Notes under the pieces: generated by a model | Databases searched by the model: none | What the model was told of the DNA's origin: nothing | The model's input: the letters and a program-made list of their open reading frames with translations, nothing else | Made by a program: the position numbers and the translations under genes | In this document: in pieces, positions 8,604-17,650 of the stretch | Layout of the letters: each line of letters opens with the position of its first letter | Position numbering within the stretch: the first letter of the stretch is position 1 | Origin: Salinivirga cyanobacteriivorans | Lineage (GTDB): Bacteria; Bacteroidota; Bacteroidia; Bacteroidales; Salinivirgaceae | Assembly (NCBI RefSeq): GCF_001443605.1 | Contig: NZ_CP013118.1 | Location: 3,529,501 to 3,593,500 of the forward strand | DNA: 64,000 nucleotides | Reading direction: 5' to 3'

Positions 8604-9767
8604 ATGTTACTTCTTGATAAACCATATGTTTCTGATCTACTGATTAATACAATCAGAAAAAATAACTGGCCTGTAGTGGGCACAAACATTGCCCGGGAAA
8701 TGGCTCCTGAATTGCAGGATCTGTTTATGAGCGATGAAGAGGCTGTTGCTGCTTATGAAAAAAATCCCATGATGTATGTGAACTCAGAAAATACAATATC
8801 GTGGATTAATGAAAATTTGGCCCATACAAAGCTACCCGAACAAGTCAATACATTCAAAAACAAAGGCTTGTTTCGCGATATGCTTAGTGAGCTTTACCCG
8901 GAATTTCGATATCAGAAAATTGAGTATCAGAATTTGAAAAGCTATAATCCGGAAGATTTTGGCTTTCCTCTGATCATAAAGCCTGCAGTAGGATTTTTTT
9001 CAATGGGTATATACGTGGTGGAGAATACAGAGGATTGGAATAGGGCACTTACAAAGCTGGAGCAGGAGCTTAAACAGGTTAGAGGAATTTACCCTGAAGA
9101 GGTGATGAATAGCCAGATGTTTCTGCTCGAACAACTTATACCAGGCAATGAGTATGCCGTAGACGTTTATTTTGACCAGGATAGTAAACCGGTGATTCTG
9201 AATATCTATGAACATATTTTTACTGATGCTAAAGATGTAAATGACCGGGCATATTTTACTTCTGTAAAAGTGATAGACAATACCCATGATGTATTCGAAG
9301 AGAAATTACAGTTTATTGGTAAAAAGACCGGAGTGAAACTTTTTCCGATGCACATCGAATTCCGTATTACTCCGGAGGGCGAAGCCATACCAATTGAGTC
9401 TAATCCATTGCGTTTCGCCGGGTGGTGTATGACCGACCTCAGCAAATATTCCTGGCGCATTAATCCATATGAATATTTTTTCAATCAACAAAAGCCAGAT
9501 TGGCTATCTACATTTAAAGGCCGTACAGGAAGACAATATAATGCTATTATTGCCGATATTCCACGAAATATTGATTTGGAAAAAATCGACTATGTAGATT
9601 ATAAAAAATTTGAAAATGATTTTTCCAATTTGCTACATATTCACAAAACTAATTACAGGCAGTATCCTGTATTTGCTTTTGCTTTTTCTGAGACAAGGTC
9701 AGCCGATAAAGAAGAGGTTGAACATTTTCTATATTCTGACTTAACGGAATATATACTGTTGAAATAG
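8604..9767 (+). CDS. ATP-grasp domain protein, substrate unknown
   Basis: 387 residues, cytoplasmic. The central part (about 95-285) has the features of the ATP-grasp fold: a lysine in a PLIIKPAVGFFSMG strand-loop near residue 125, the acidic LLEQLIPGNEYAVDVYFD segment near 175-195, and a late E.N segment (PIESNPLRFAG, near 265) that would bind Mg-ATP. Such enzymes join a carboxylate to an amine or thiol through an acyl-phosphate. No neighbour suggests the substrate: it has its own promoter, and the following gene is a lipoprotein 105 bases later. The first 60 residues would be the pre-ATP-grasp domain. Confidence 0.8.
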   Translation: MLLLDKPYVSDLLINTIRKNNWPVVGTNIAREMAPELQDLFMSDEEAVAAYEKNPMMYVNSENTISWINENLAHTKLPEQVNTFKNKGLFRDMLSELYPEFRYQKIEYQNLKSYNPEDFGFPLIIKPAVGFFSMGIYVVENTEDWNRALTKLEQELKQVRGIYPEEVMNSQMFLLEQLIPGNEYAVDVYFDQDSKPVILNIYEHIFTDAKDVNDRAYFTSVKVIDNTHDVFEEKLQFIGKKTGVKLFPMHIEFRITPEGEAIPIESNPLRFAGWCMTDLSKYSWRINPYEYFFNQQKPDWLSTFKGRTGRQYNAIIADIPRNIDLEKIDYVDYKKFENDFSNLLHIHKTNYRQYPVFAFAFSETRSADKEEVEHFLYSDLTEYILLK

Positions 9768-9872
9768 TGCGAGTTTATATCGGATTTTAAACTCTAATTT
9801 ATTTTTGTTGTTGCCTAAAATGTTTTTTCTTTGTAAACGACAGGGAGCTTAATAACTTAAATAAAACTAAAA

Positions 9873-10490
9873 ATGAGAAAAATTGTAATTTTTGCAGCTA
9901 TGATGGTTGCGTTGGCAGCTTGCAGTAATCAACAGGGTGAGAAAAAAGCCAATGATAGTCAGGAAATGACTAAATCTGAGGTAATGACCATTGATAACTT
10001 TTTTCAAAAAGGTGAAGAATTAGCCGGAAAAACAATATCAGTCAAAGGTCAGGTCGATCATGTATGTAAACATGGTGGAAAACGTATGTTCCTGGTTGGA
10101 AGTAAACCCGAATATCGTTTAAAAATTACCACAGGAGAAGATATTCCAAGTTTTGATGTTGCCTATGAAGGATCAGAAATGCATGTAACAGGAACAGTTG
10201 AAGTAATGAAAATGGACTCAGCTTACCTGGCAAACTGGGAAAAAGAATTACGCGAAGGAGCAGCTGAGGAGCATAAAGGACATGAGCATGGTGATGGAGA
10301 AGGAGATGGTACCGGAGAAGGAGAAGACCACGAACACGATCACACATCGCACGGTGAGCAAGCCGATATGGGCGAGCATATTCCTGGAATGGAAAAAGTT
10401 GAAGGTTACAGAGCAGAACTTAAAGAAACAGGAAAGGCATATATTCCTATCTTTTCTGTTGTAGCCGACAAGGTCGCTGAAACAAAATAA
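9873..10490 (+). CDS. Histidine-rich lipoprotein with an OB-like domain
   Basis: 205 residues. The lipobox LAAC gives a lipidated Cys at residue 17. Residues about 35-115 (ISVKGQVDHVCKHGGKRMFL onward, then VTGTVEVMKMD) look like the small OB-fold found in bacterial lipoproteins, with a Cys-His pair that may bind metal. Residues about 130-160 form an acidic, glycine- and histidine-rich run (repeats of HEH, DHEHDH, SHGE), typical of periplasmic Zn, Cu or Ni buffering segments. The next gene, 169 bases on, encodes a small PepSY-type membrane protein, so a role in metal or redox homeostasis is plausible but unproven. It has its own terminator. Confidence 0.7.
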   Translation: MRKIVIFAAMMVALAACSNQQGEKKANDSQEMTKSEVMTIDNFFQKGEELAGKTISVKGQVDHVCKHGGKRMFLVGSKPEYRLKITTGEDIPSFDVAYEGSEMHVTGTVEVMKMDSAYLANWEKELREGAAEEHKGHEHGDGEGDGTGEGEDHEHDHTSHGEQADMGEHIPGMEKVEGYRAELKETGKAYIPIFSVVADKVAETK

Positions 10491-10513
10491 TCTATAAATA
10501 AATTTCAGTAATA

Positions 10514-10544
10514 AAATCCCGGTGTGAGGCATCGGGATTTTTTT
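10514..10544 (+). terminator. Rho-independent terminator after the His-rich lipoprotein
   Basis: AAATCCCG and CGGGATTT arms (one internal mismatch), followed by a T run. Confidence 0.8.
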
Positions 10545-10659
10545 AATTTTGTGCATTTATTAAGTGTTAATAATCATTTATATAATCTGGCTGATGTAAT
10601 TTCATGCTAATCCATTTTTGTAGGTTGCATCGCCTAAATAATACCAAAATTGAAAAACC

Positions 10660-11229
10660 ATGAAGTGGAGAAAATTTAACAGAAATATACATCGTGACCT
10701 TGGGTATTTTTTTGTAGGACTAACCATAATTTATTCTGTATCGGGAATTGCACTTAATCATTTGCATCACTGGAATCCTGACCTAAAAACAGAAGAATAT
10801 CGAGGTGTGTTTGAACAAGTATATAACTTTTCAGATAACCGCGATGAAGCATCTCAGAAAGCCGTGAGTGAAATCGGCGTTAAATATCCTGTGAAAAGCA
10901 CTTCTTTGCAGCGCAATGGCAAAATTAAGGTTTTTCTTGATGTTGGTGATAACAATACCGGCTCCGTAATAATTGATCCCGACGATAATGCGTACAAAGT
11001 TTCGATTCTAAAAAAACGTGTCTTATTGCGGGAGATGAATCTCATGCATCGCAATAACTTAAAACAAATTTGGACCTGGGTAAGTGATATTTATGCGCTT
11101 GGTCTGATAATTCTTGCAATTACAGGCATGATTATTCTGAGAGGTAAATTTGGATTTAAGCGCTACGGCGTTTGGCTTGTAGGTGCAGGAATTGTAATTC
11201 CTATCGTAATCTTCATCATATACATGTAG
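10660..11229 (+). CDS. PepSY-associated TM helix family membrane protein
   Basis: 189 residues. The N-terminal signature KFNRNIHRDLGYFFVGLTIIYSVSG is a membrane helix led by a conserved His (residue 11) and followed by an Asn-His-His cluster (about 37-41). A periplasmic domain (about 50-115) follows, with a conserved MHRNNLK segment, then two more helices (about 140-160 and 168-188). Small proteins of this layout are common in Bacteroidota and belong with PepSY-TM proteins implicated in iron or siderophore reduction. A GTG-started MATE exporter begins 5 bases after the stop, so the pair is an operon. Confidence 0.8.
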   Translation: MKWRKFNRNIHRDLGYFFVGLTIIYSVSGIALNHLHHWNPDLKTEEYRGVFEQVYNFSDNRDEASQKAVSEIGVKYPVKSTSLQRNGKIKVFLDVGDNNTGSVIIDPDDNAYKVSILKKRVLLREMNLMHRNNLKQIWTWVSDIYALGLIILAITGMIILRGKFGFKRYGVWLVGAGIVIPIVIFIIYM

Positions 11230-11234
11230 TTCCC

Positions 11235-12548
11235 GTGAATAAAAAAATCCTCAGACTTGCCATTCCAAACATTGTCAGTAATATTACCATCCCGTTATTG
11301 GGTATGGTCGATTTAGCTTTAATGGGGCACCTCGACTCGGTAAATTATATTGGGGCAATTGCATTGGGCGCAATGATATTTAATTTTCTTTATTGGGGAT
11401 TTGGCTTTTTGCGAATGGGAACATCGGGTTTCACGGCCCAGGCTTATGGGCGAAGGAGTATGCCTGATAGTATTCATACTTTAGCGCGAGCTTTGCTTAT
11501 AGCCTTTATGGGAGCCTTATTGCTGATACTGTTACAGTACCCCATTGAAAAATTGACGTTTTGGCTTATCTCCAGTGAGCCGGAAGTTGAGCAACTGGCC
11601 CGGAGTTATTTTTATATTAGAATTTGGGCAGCCCCTGCAACAATAGGTATTTATGCATTAATTGGTTGGTATGTTGGAATGCAAAATACGCGATTTCCAA
11701 TGTTTATGGCTATACTAATTAATCTTGTCAATATAGGTCTCAATATACTATTTGTATTTGGGTTGAATATGAAGTCTGATGGAGTTGCGCTTGGTACATT
11801 ACTGGCGCAGTATTCAGGCTTGTTCTTTGGCTTATTCCTGTTTAGAAAATATTATGGCAAATTACTGAAGCACTTTAAACGCGAAAGTTTAAGAAACATC
11901 AGTATTTTAAAGGAGTTCATGACGGTCAATAAAGATATTTTTATTCGTACCTTATGTATAATTATCGTTTTTACCTTTTTTACAAGTTCATCAGCGGCAG
12001 TGAATAAACATATACTTGCAGTAAACACAGTTTTGCTACAGCTATTTTTTGTTTATTCTTATTTTGTAGATGGATTTGCCTATGCAGCCGAAGCCCTGAC
12101 CGGTAAATATTTTGGTGCGCAAGATGCAGTGTTGCTCAAAAAATCTGTTAAAAAACTATTCGCATGGGGACTGGGTATTGCAGTGGTATTTAGCGCTGTT
12201 TATGGTTTTGGATGGCGCCCTGTAATATGGTTGCTTACTGATAATACCAACGTGATTAATGCAGCAGGAGAGTTTTCTATTTGGATTGGTTTGATGCCAC
12301 TTTTGGCTTTTGCCTCTTTTTTATGGGATGGAATTTATATTGGAGCTACAGCCTCAGTGCAAATGCGTAATTCGATGCTTATTGCTACACTCGTAGTGTT
12401 TTTTCCGGTATTTTACATTTTGAGACCGTATTTTGGAAATCATGCTTTGTGGATTGCGTTGCTTGCATTTTTGCTCACTCGCGGTATAGCGCAATATTTT
12501 ATGGCAAATCGCGCTGTGTTTTCTAAAGTTTTATCGAAAAGGGTATAA
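11235..12548 (+). CDS. MATE family efflux transporter (DinF-like)
   Basis: 437 residues from a GTG at 11235. An ATG 63 bases earlier lies inside the PepSY gene and would add a Cys/His-rich tail foreign to the family. The product starts NKKILRLAIPNIVSNITIPLLG, the expected first helix of a MATE protein, and has about 12 membrane segments with internal two-fold symmetry. MATE proteins export organic cations or drugs using Na+ or H+; DinF-like members are common in this phylum. Translation is probably coupled to the PepSY gene, whose stop is 5 bases upstream. Confidence 0.9.
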   Translation: MNKKILRLAIPNIVSNITIPLLGMVDLALMGHLDSVNYIGAIALGAMIFNFLYWGFGFLRMGTSGFTAQAYGRRSMPDSIHTLARALLIAFMGALLLILLQYPIEKLTFWLISSEPEVEQLARSYFYIRIWAAPATIGIYALIGWYVGMQNTRFPMFMAILINLVNIGLNILFVFGLNMKSDGVALGTLLAQYSGLFFGLFLFRKYYGKLLKHFKRESLRNISILKEFMTVNKDIFIRTLCIIIVFTFFTSSSAAVNKHILAVNTVLLQLFFVYSYFVDGFAYAAEALTGKYFGAQDAVLLKKSVKKLFAWGLGIAVVFSAVYGFGWRPVIWLLTDNTNVINAAGEFSIWIGLMPLLAFASFLWDGIYIGATASVQMRNSMLIATLVVFFPVFYILRPYFGNHALWIALLAFLLTRGIAQYFMANRAVFSKVLSKRV

Positions 12549-12551
12549 AAA

Positions 12552-12584
12552 ACACCCCAAATATTGTTTCCAACTTTGGGGTGT
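12552..12584. terminator. Terminator between MATE and ugd
   Basis: ACACCCCAAA and TTTGGGGTGT form a perfect 10-bp stem in the gap between two convergent genes and probably serve both. Confidence 0.8.
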
Positions 12585-12609
12585 GATTTGTGTTTTTTAT
12601 GATTTTCTT

Positions 12610-13941
12610 CTATTCCGGTTTTACGGCTTTTCTGCCAATACTGTAATATATGAAACCTTGATTTTTCATTTCTGAAAGTTCATAAATATTCCTTCCGTCC
12701 ATGATCAGATGGTTCTTCATTAGCTTTTTCATTACATTGTAATTGGGTGTTCTGAACTCTGGCCATTCAGTTACAAGCAGTAATGCATCAGCATCAACAA
12801 GTGCTTCGTATTGATCGCGGGCGTACTGAATTGAGTCCCCAATTCGGCGCTTGCTCTCTTCCATTGCTACAGGATCATAACCTGTTATTTCTGCTCCTTC
12901 TGCCCTGAGTTTTTCAATAATTGACAATGCAGGAGCTTCACGCATATCATCGGTATGCGGTTTAAAGCTTAGGCCCCAAAGTGCAATTTTTTTACCTTTC
13001 AAATCATTGTTGAAATGGTACATTAATTTATTTACAAGCGTAGTTTTTTGACGCTCATTGACCGATTCAACTGCCTTAAGAATATCAAGGCTGTGGTTGT
13101 TTTTGTCTGAAGTATTAATTAAGGCTTTAACATCTTTCGGGAAACAAGATCCGCCATATCCGGTACCAGCATAAATAAATTTGTTTCCAATACGGCTGTC
13201 ACTTCCAATACCCCTTCTAACACTGTTTACATCTGCACCAACCAATTCGCAAAGATTGGCTATATCGTTCATAAAACTAATTTTTGTAGCCAACATGGAG
13301 TTGGCAGCGTATTTAGTGAGCTCGGCAGATGGTATGTCCATAGAGATTACCGGATGACCATTGAGGACAAAAGGTTTATAAAGCCGGCTTAAAATATCTT
13401 CAGCTTTCGCACTGTCGGTACCTATTACAATACGATCTGGTTTTAAGAAATCATCAATAGCATCGCCCTCTTTCAGGAACTCCGGGTTAGAAGCTACATC
13501 AAAATCGATATTTACACCTCTTTTGTCAAGTGCTTCTTTCAATGTTTTTCTGACTTTTTCAGCCGTGCCAATTGGTACTGTACTTTTAGTAACCACTACC
13601 ATGTAGTTTTCCATGTGTTCTCCTACTTCACGGGCTACATCAAGTACGTATTGTAAATCTGCAGAACCATCTTCATCAGGAGGTGTACCTACTGCAATAA
13701 ATACTGCGTCTGTGTCTTTTAAACTCTCTTGGAGTGATGTGGTAAAAAATAGTCTGTTTTTGTCGACATTGTTTTTTACCATTGGTTCAAGACCAGGTTC
13801 GTAAATGGGAATTATACCCTGACGAAGATCCTGTACTTTGTCTTTGTCAATGTCAACACAAGTTACAGTGACACCAGTTTCTGCGAAACATGTTCCGGTC
13901 ACCAGGCCTACATAGCCGGTTCCAACTACAGATATTTTCAT
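12610..13941 (-). CDS. ugd: UDP-glucose 6-dehydrogenase
   Basis: 443 residues. The N-terminal Rossmann fold has GTGYVGLVTG (residues 7-16). The catalytic region contains GGSCFPKD with the active-site Cys near residue 265, and the C-terminal UDP-binding domain includes the LWGLSFKPHTDDMREAP block (about 325-340). It oxidises UDP-glucose twice with NAD+ to UDP-glucuronate, a precursor for capsule, exopolysaccharide and lipid sugars. It is a single gene, not next to other polysaccharide genes here. Confidence 0.95.
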   Translation of the reverse strand: MKISVVGTGYVGLVTGTCFAETGVTVTCVDIDKDKVQDLRQGIIPIYEPGLEPMVKNNVDKNRLFFTTSLQESLKDTDAVFIAVGTPPDEDGSADLQYVLDVAREVGEHMENYMVVVTKSTVPIGTAEKVRKTLKEALDKRGVNIDFDVASNPEFLKEGDAIDDFLKPDRIVIGTDSAKAEDILSRLYKPFVLNGHPVISMDIPSAELTKYAANSMLATKISFMNDIANLCELVGADVNSVRRGIGSDSRIGNKFIYAGTGYGGSCFPKDVKALINTSDKNNHSLDILKAVESVNERQKTTLVNKLMYHFNNDLKGKKIALWGLSFKPHTDDMREAPALSIIEKLRAEGAEITGYDPVAMEESKRRIGDSIQYARDQYEALVDADALLLVTEWPEFRTPNYNVMKKLMKNHLIMDGRNIYELSEMKNQGFIYYSIGRKAVKPE

Positions 13942-14223
13942 TTTTTATTAAATATTTGGTTCAAAATAAGGTCGTTGTTTTTTTATTTGTAATAAATAGT
14001 GGCGCTAAGATAAGCAGATATTTTTTCTTAGAAAAGAACATGTTAGATTCGATTGTTAATCAATGGCTTAATATTTGTAAAAATTATATCTGCATGTTTT
14101 GATCAAAATCTGTTTTTTGTATCCAAAATTTTTGCCGTTTGAAGCGAACTTGTTGCAAAACATCCGGATCTTTCATTAGATGCTCTGCGACATGTATTTA
14201 TTGTAAAAAAACTTGATAATCTG

Positions 14224-14254
14224 TTGAATATCCGAAAAAAAAAGATTTATTTTG
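14224..14254 (+). promoter_or_regulatory. Probable promoter of rpsA (TTG-N20-TTATTTTG)
   Basis: A TTG at 14224-14226 and TTATTTTG at 14247-14254 match the Bacteroidota promoter with one mismatch in the -7 element. The implied leader is about 58 bases. The surrounding gene-free stretch 13942-14318 (377 bases) is the divergent control region for ugd and rpsA and shows nothing else I can name. Confidence 0.45.
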
Positions 14255-14303
14255 TGCGCTCAATAGATTTAATCTATAAATAAAGTCTAACTTACTAAAT
14301 TTA

Positions 14304-14309
14304 AAGGAG
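14304..14309 (+). promoter_or_regulatory. Strong Shine-Dalgarno site (AAGGAG) of rpsA
   Basis: AAGGAG lies 9 bases upstream of the ATG at 14319, an ideal spacing. Most genes in this window, as usual in Bacteroidota, have AT-rich leaders without such a site. It fixes the start codon and may mark special translational control. Confidence 0.75.
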
Positions 14310-14318
14310 TTTAATTAA

Positions 14319-16193
14319 ATGAACGAAGAAGAAAAAAATTTAGAAAATCAAGAGGTACAAGAACAAAAGCAAGCCACCTCTGTTCAGCAAACTGAAGAAT
14401 TTGACTGGGATAATTACGACAAAGAAGTTGATGATTATTCTTCTGAAGAACGCCAAGAGCTTGAAAAAATGTACGACGATACCATGTCTACCATTGGTGA
14501 AAATGAAGTGGTTGATGGTACTGTTGTTGCAATTACAAAGCGGGAAGTAATTATTAATATTGGTTACAAATCTGAAGGTATTGTAAACGCCAATGAATTC
14601 CGCTACAACCCTGACCTGAAGGTTGGAGATACTGTTGAAGTTTATGTTGAAACACAAGAAGACAAAGACGGACAGTTAAAACTTTCACACAAAAAAGCCA
14701 GAGCGCTCCGCTCATGGGATCGTGTGAACGAAGCACTTGAAAAAGACGAAATTATTAAAGGATACATCAAATGCCGCACAAAAGGTGGTATGATTGTCGA
14801 TGTATTTGGTATTGAAGCATTCTTGCCAGGTTCACAAATTGACGTGAAACCAATTCGCGACTACGATATGTTTGTAGGAAAAACCATGGAATTCAAAGTG
14901 GTTAAAATTAACCAGGAATACAAAAACGTGGTTGTTTCGCACAAAGCACTTATCGAAGCTGAACTTGAGCAACAGAAAAAAGAAATTATTGCCAAGCTTG
15001 AAAAAGGACAGGTTCTTGAAGGAACTGTTAAAAATATTACCTCTTACGGCGTATTTATCGACCTCGGTGGTGTTGACGGACTTATCCACATCACAGACCT
15101 TTCATGGGGGCGCATTTCACATCCTGAAGAGATTGTTGAACTTGACCAGAAACTCAATGTGGTTATTCTTGACTTTGACGATGACAAGAAACGCATTGCA
15201 CTTGGACTGAAACAACTTACCGAGCATCCATGGGATTCGCTTGATCCTAACCTAAAAGTTGGTGATAAAGTAAAAGGTAAAGTTGTTGTAATGGCCGATT
15301 ATGGTGCTTTTGTAGAAATCGCACCTGGTGTTGAAGGTTTGATTCACGTTTCAGAAATGTCATGGTCACAGCACTTGCGCAGTGCACAGGAATTCCTGAA
15401 AGTAGGTGACGAGATCGAGGCTGTTATTCTTACCCTTGATCGCGAAGAGCGCAAAATGTCACTCGGTATGAAACAACTCAAGCCGGATCCATGGCAAGAT
15501 ATTGAACAAAAATATCCGCTTAACTCAAAACATAAAGCTAAAGTACGCAACTTCACCAGCTTTGGTGTATTTGTAGAAATCGAAGAAGGTGTAGATGGAT
15601 TGATTCACATTTCTGACCTTTCATGGACCAAGAAAGTGAAACACCCTGCGGAATTTACCTCAATTGGTGCCGAAATTGAAGTTGTTGTCCTTGAAATCGA
15701 CAAAGACAACCGCCGCCTGAGCCTTGGGCACAAGCAATTGGAAGAAAACCCATGGGAAGTATTCGAAACCATTTTTGCTGTTGATTCAGTGCATGAAGGA
15801 ACCGTTACTGAAATGACTGAAAAAGGTGCTGTAGTTGCACTTCCATATGGTGTAGAAGGTTTTGCTACTCCTAAACACATGGTGAAAGAAGATGGCGGAA
15901 AAGTCGGAGTTGACGAAAAAGCGCAATTTAAAGTAATTGAATTTAACAAAGACGCTAAACGTATCATCGTTTCTCACAGCCGTATTTTCGAAGACGAAAA
16001 ACGTGCCGAAAACCAGGCTACTCGCAAAGCAACTAAGAGTGCTACCAAAAAACTGAAAGATAACCTCGAAAAAACAACGTTAGGCGATATTTCAGATTTA
16101 GCAGCACTTAAAGATGAAATGAACAGTGAGTCAGCTGCAAAGGCCGAGTCAAAGAAAGACGATAAGGCTGATGAAGGAAAAAAAGATGAGTAA
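14319..16193 (+). CDS. rpsA: 30S ribosomal protein S1
   Basis: 624 residues with an acidic N-terminal tail (about 1-55) followed by six S1 OB-fold repeats, roughly at 60-125, 140-210, 230-300, 315-385, 400-470 and 490-560. The repeats show the family pattern G.V..I..YG.FV.I..GV.GL.H.S(D/E).SW. The C-terminal tail (after about 575) is Lys/Ala/Glu-rich and probably disordered. S1 binds mRNA on the 30S platform and helps unfold leaders, which matters most where Shine-Dalgarno pairing is weak, as in this phylum. The strong Shine-Dalgarno site in front is therefore notable. A STAS protein gene follows 65 bases later. Confidence 0.97.
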   Translation: MNEEEKNLENQEVQEQKQATSVQQTEEFDWDNYDKEVDDYSSEERQELEKMYDDTMSTIGENEVVDGTVVAITKREVIINIGYKSEGIVNANEFRYNPDLKVGDTVEVYVETQEDKDGQLKLSHKKARALRSWDRVNEALEKDEIIKGYIKCRTKGGMIVDVFGIEAFLPGSQIDVKPIRDYDMFVGKTMEFKVVKINQEYKNVVVSHKALIEAELEQQKKEIIAKLEKGQVLEGTVKNITSYGVFIDLGGVDGLIHITDLSWGRISHPEEIVELDQKLNVVILDFDDDKKRIALGLKQLTEHPWDSLDPNLKVGDKVKGKVVVMADYGAFVEIAPGVEGLIHVSEMSWSQHLRSAQEFLKVGDEIEAVILTLDREERKMSLGMKQLKPDPWQDIEQKYPLNSKHKAKVRNFTSFGVFVEIEEGVDGLIHISDLSWTKKVKHPAEFTSIGAEIEVVVLEIDKDNRRLSLGHKQLEENPWEVFETIFAVDSVHEGTVTEMTEKGAVVALPYGVEGFATPKHMVKEDGGKVGVDEKAQFKVIEFNKDAKRIIVSHSRIFEDEKRAENQATRKATKSATKKLKDNLEKTTLGDISDLAALKDEMNSESAAKAESKKDDKADEGKKDE

Positions 16194-16258
16194 TAGCGTC
16201 ATATTTTTTTGGATGACTGGAAAGGATATCGTATTTTTATCTAAAATTCTTTACTCCT

Positions 16259-16615
16259 ATGGATTTTAAAATAGAAAAGAAAGATAAGTACACAGAGATT
16301 CAGGTAATGGTAGACAAACTGGATACGCACATTGCCCCATCTCTAAAATCAGAATTAGTGCTTATTGCCGGAAACGGTGAGAAAAACATTATTCTTGACC
16401 TGAGTAATGCTCGTTATTGCGACTCCTCAGGCCTTAGTGCAATTCTGGTTGCGAATCGCCTTTGTAAAAATGCCAATGGTGTGTTCGTTCTGTCCGGTCT
16501 TCAAACAGCTGTTGAACGTTTAATTACTATCTCTCAGCTTGATACTGTGTTGAACATTGCAGATGATATGGTGCAGGCTGAAGAAATGTTAAATAAAGAA
16601 CTTGATAAGGAGTAA
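16259..16615 (+). CDS. STAS domain protein (anti-sigma factor antagonist type)
   Basis: 118 residues, essentially one STAS domain. The segment DLSNARYCDSSGLSAIL (about 45-61) contains the DSSGL loop whose Ser is phosphorylated by HPK-type kinases in SpoIIAA-like antagonists. It may act in partner switching or as a membrane or regulatory scaffold; no cognate anti-sigma kinase lies in the window. Its TAA stop overlaps the ATG of rnz by one base (TAATG), so the two are translationally coupled. Confidence 0.85.
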   Translation: MDFKIEKKDKYTEIQVMVDKLDTHIAPSLKSELVLIAGNGEKNIILDLSNARYCDSSGLSAILVANRLCKNANGVFVLSGLQTAVERLITISQLDTVLNIADDMVQAEEMLNKELDKE

Positions 16616-17610
16616 TGCGTTTTGAGCTGACAATTCTTGGCTCCGGATCGGCATTACCTACATCAAACAGAAATACTACCGCTCAGGTACTAAATGTACT
16701 TGAGCGGTTTTTTTTAATTGATTGTGGTGAAGGTACTCAGCATCAGTTGCGTAAGTTTAAGCTCTCTTTCAACCACATTCATCATATTCTTATTAGCCAT
16801 TTACATGGCGATCACTTCTTTGGCTTGTTTGGCCTAATATCTACCATGAGCCTCGTTGGGCGCGATAAGCCACTCAATATATATGGCCCACCTGAGTTGG
16901 AGCATTTATTATGGACCGTTTTAAAACCTCAGTTCGAGAAAACGCCCTTCCCAATTAATTTTCACCCACTTCATGCAGAGACAACAGGCACCATTTATGA
17001 GGATAAAGTGGTTAAAATAACTTCATTCCCCTTAAAGCACAGTGTGCCGGTATGGGGTTTTTTATTTGAGGAGAAAGAACGGCTTAGGAAAATAAATTCC
17101 GATAAAATATCAGAATACAATATTTCCATTCCCGAGATTAATGAGATTAAAGCAGGAGGTTCGATTGTAAGGGAAAATCAAATTGTTTCTAATAAAGAAC
17201 TTACCTTTGATCCACTGCCACCCAGATCGTATGCTTTTATGACTGACACACTGCTCTCCAGGAGGTACATGGAATTAGTGAAAAATACTGACCTAATTTA
17301 CCATGAAGCAACATTCCTGAAAGAGGACCTGGCATTGGCCAGAAAAACCCTGCATACTACGGCACAGCAAGCAGGTATTTTTGCACATGAGGCACAAATT
17401 AAGCATTTGCTTATAGGCCATTTTAGCACCCGCTATAAAAGCGATGCATTGTTTGAGGAAGAGTGCCGCAAGGAATTTCAGTATGCTACTGCAGCACAGG
17501 ATGGGGACAAAATCATATGGCCCGACAATAAGCGAACTACTTTCCTGATCATCAGAGGGGAGGAGACCTTTGAACTTGCCATAAATAATGAAATTGCCGA
17601 AAGCCGCTAA
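16615..17610 (+). CDS. rnz: Ribonuclease Z
   Basis: 331 residues, a metallo-beta-lactamase fold. The N-terminus LTILGSGSALP and the HLHGDH zinc motif (near residue 62) are present, as are a late histidine (GHFSTRY, near 265) and the aspartate in SYAFMTDT (near 210). It matches the short bacterial RNase Z, which removes 3' trailers from tRNA precursors. It is somewhat longer than usual (about 305), the excess being at the C-terminus. It overlaps the STAS gene by one base. Confidence 0.92.
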   Translation: MRFELTILGSGSALPTSNRNTTAQVLNVLERFFLIDCGEGTQHQLRKFKLSFNHIHHILISHLHGDHFFGLFGLISTMSLVGRDKPLNIYGPPELEHLLWTVLKPQFEKTPFPINFHPLHAETTGTIYEDKVVKITSFPLKHSVPVWGFLFEEKERLRKINSDKISEYNISIPEINEIKAGGSIVRENQIVSNKELTFDPLPPRSYAFMTDTLLSRRYMELVKNTDLIYHEATFLKEDLALARKTLHTTAQQAGIFAHEAQIKHLLIGHFSTRYKSDALFEEECRKEFQYATAAQDGDKIIWPDNKRTTFLIIRGEETFELAINNEIAESR

Positions 17611-17650
17611 TGCTCCATTCTAATTGTAAATCTTGTTTCCGGTTTTGGCA

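Noticed and set aside
11172-11234. MATE start at the ATG within the PepSY gene
   Set aside because: The added residues are a Cys/His-rich out-of-frame reading of the last membrane helix of the PepSY protein. The GTG 5 bases after its stop gives the normal MATE N-terminus.
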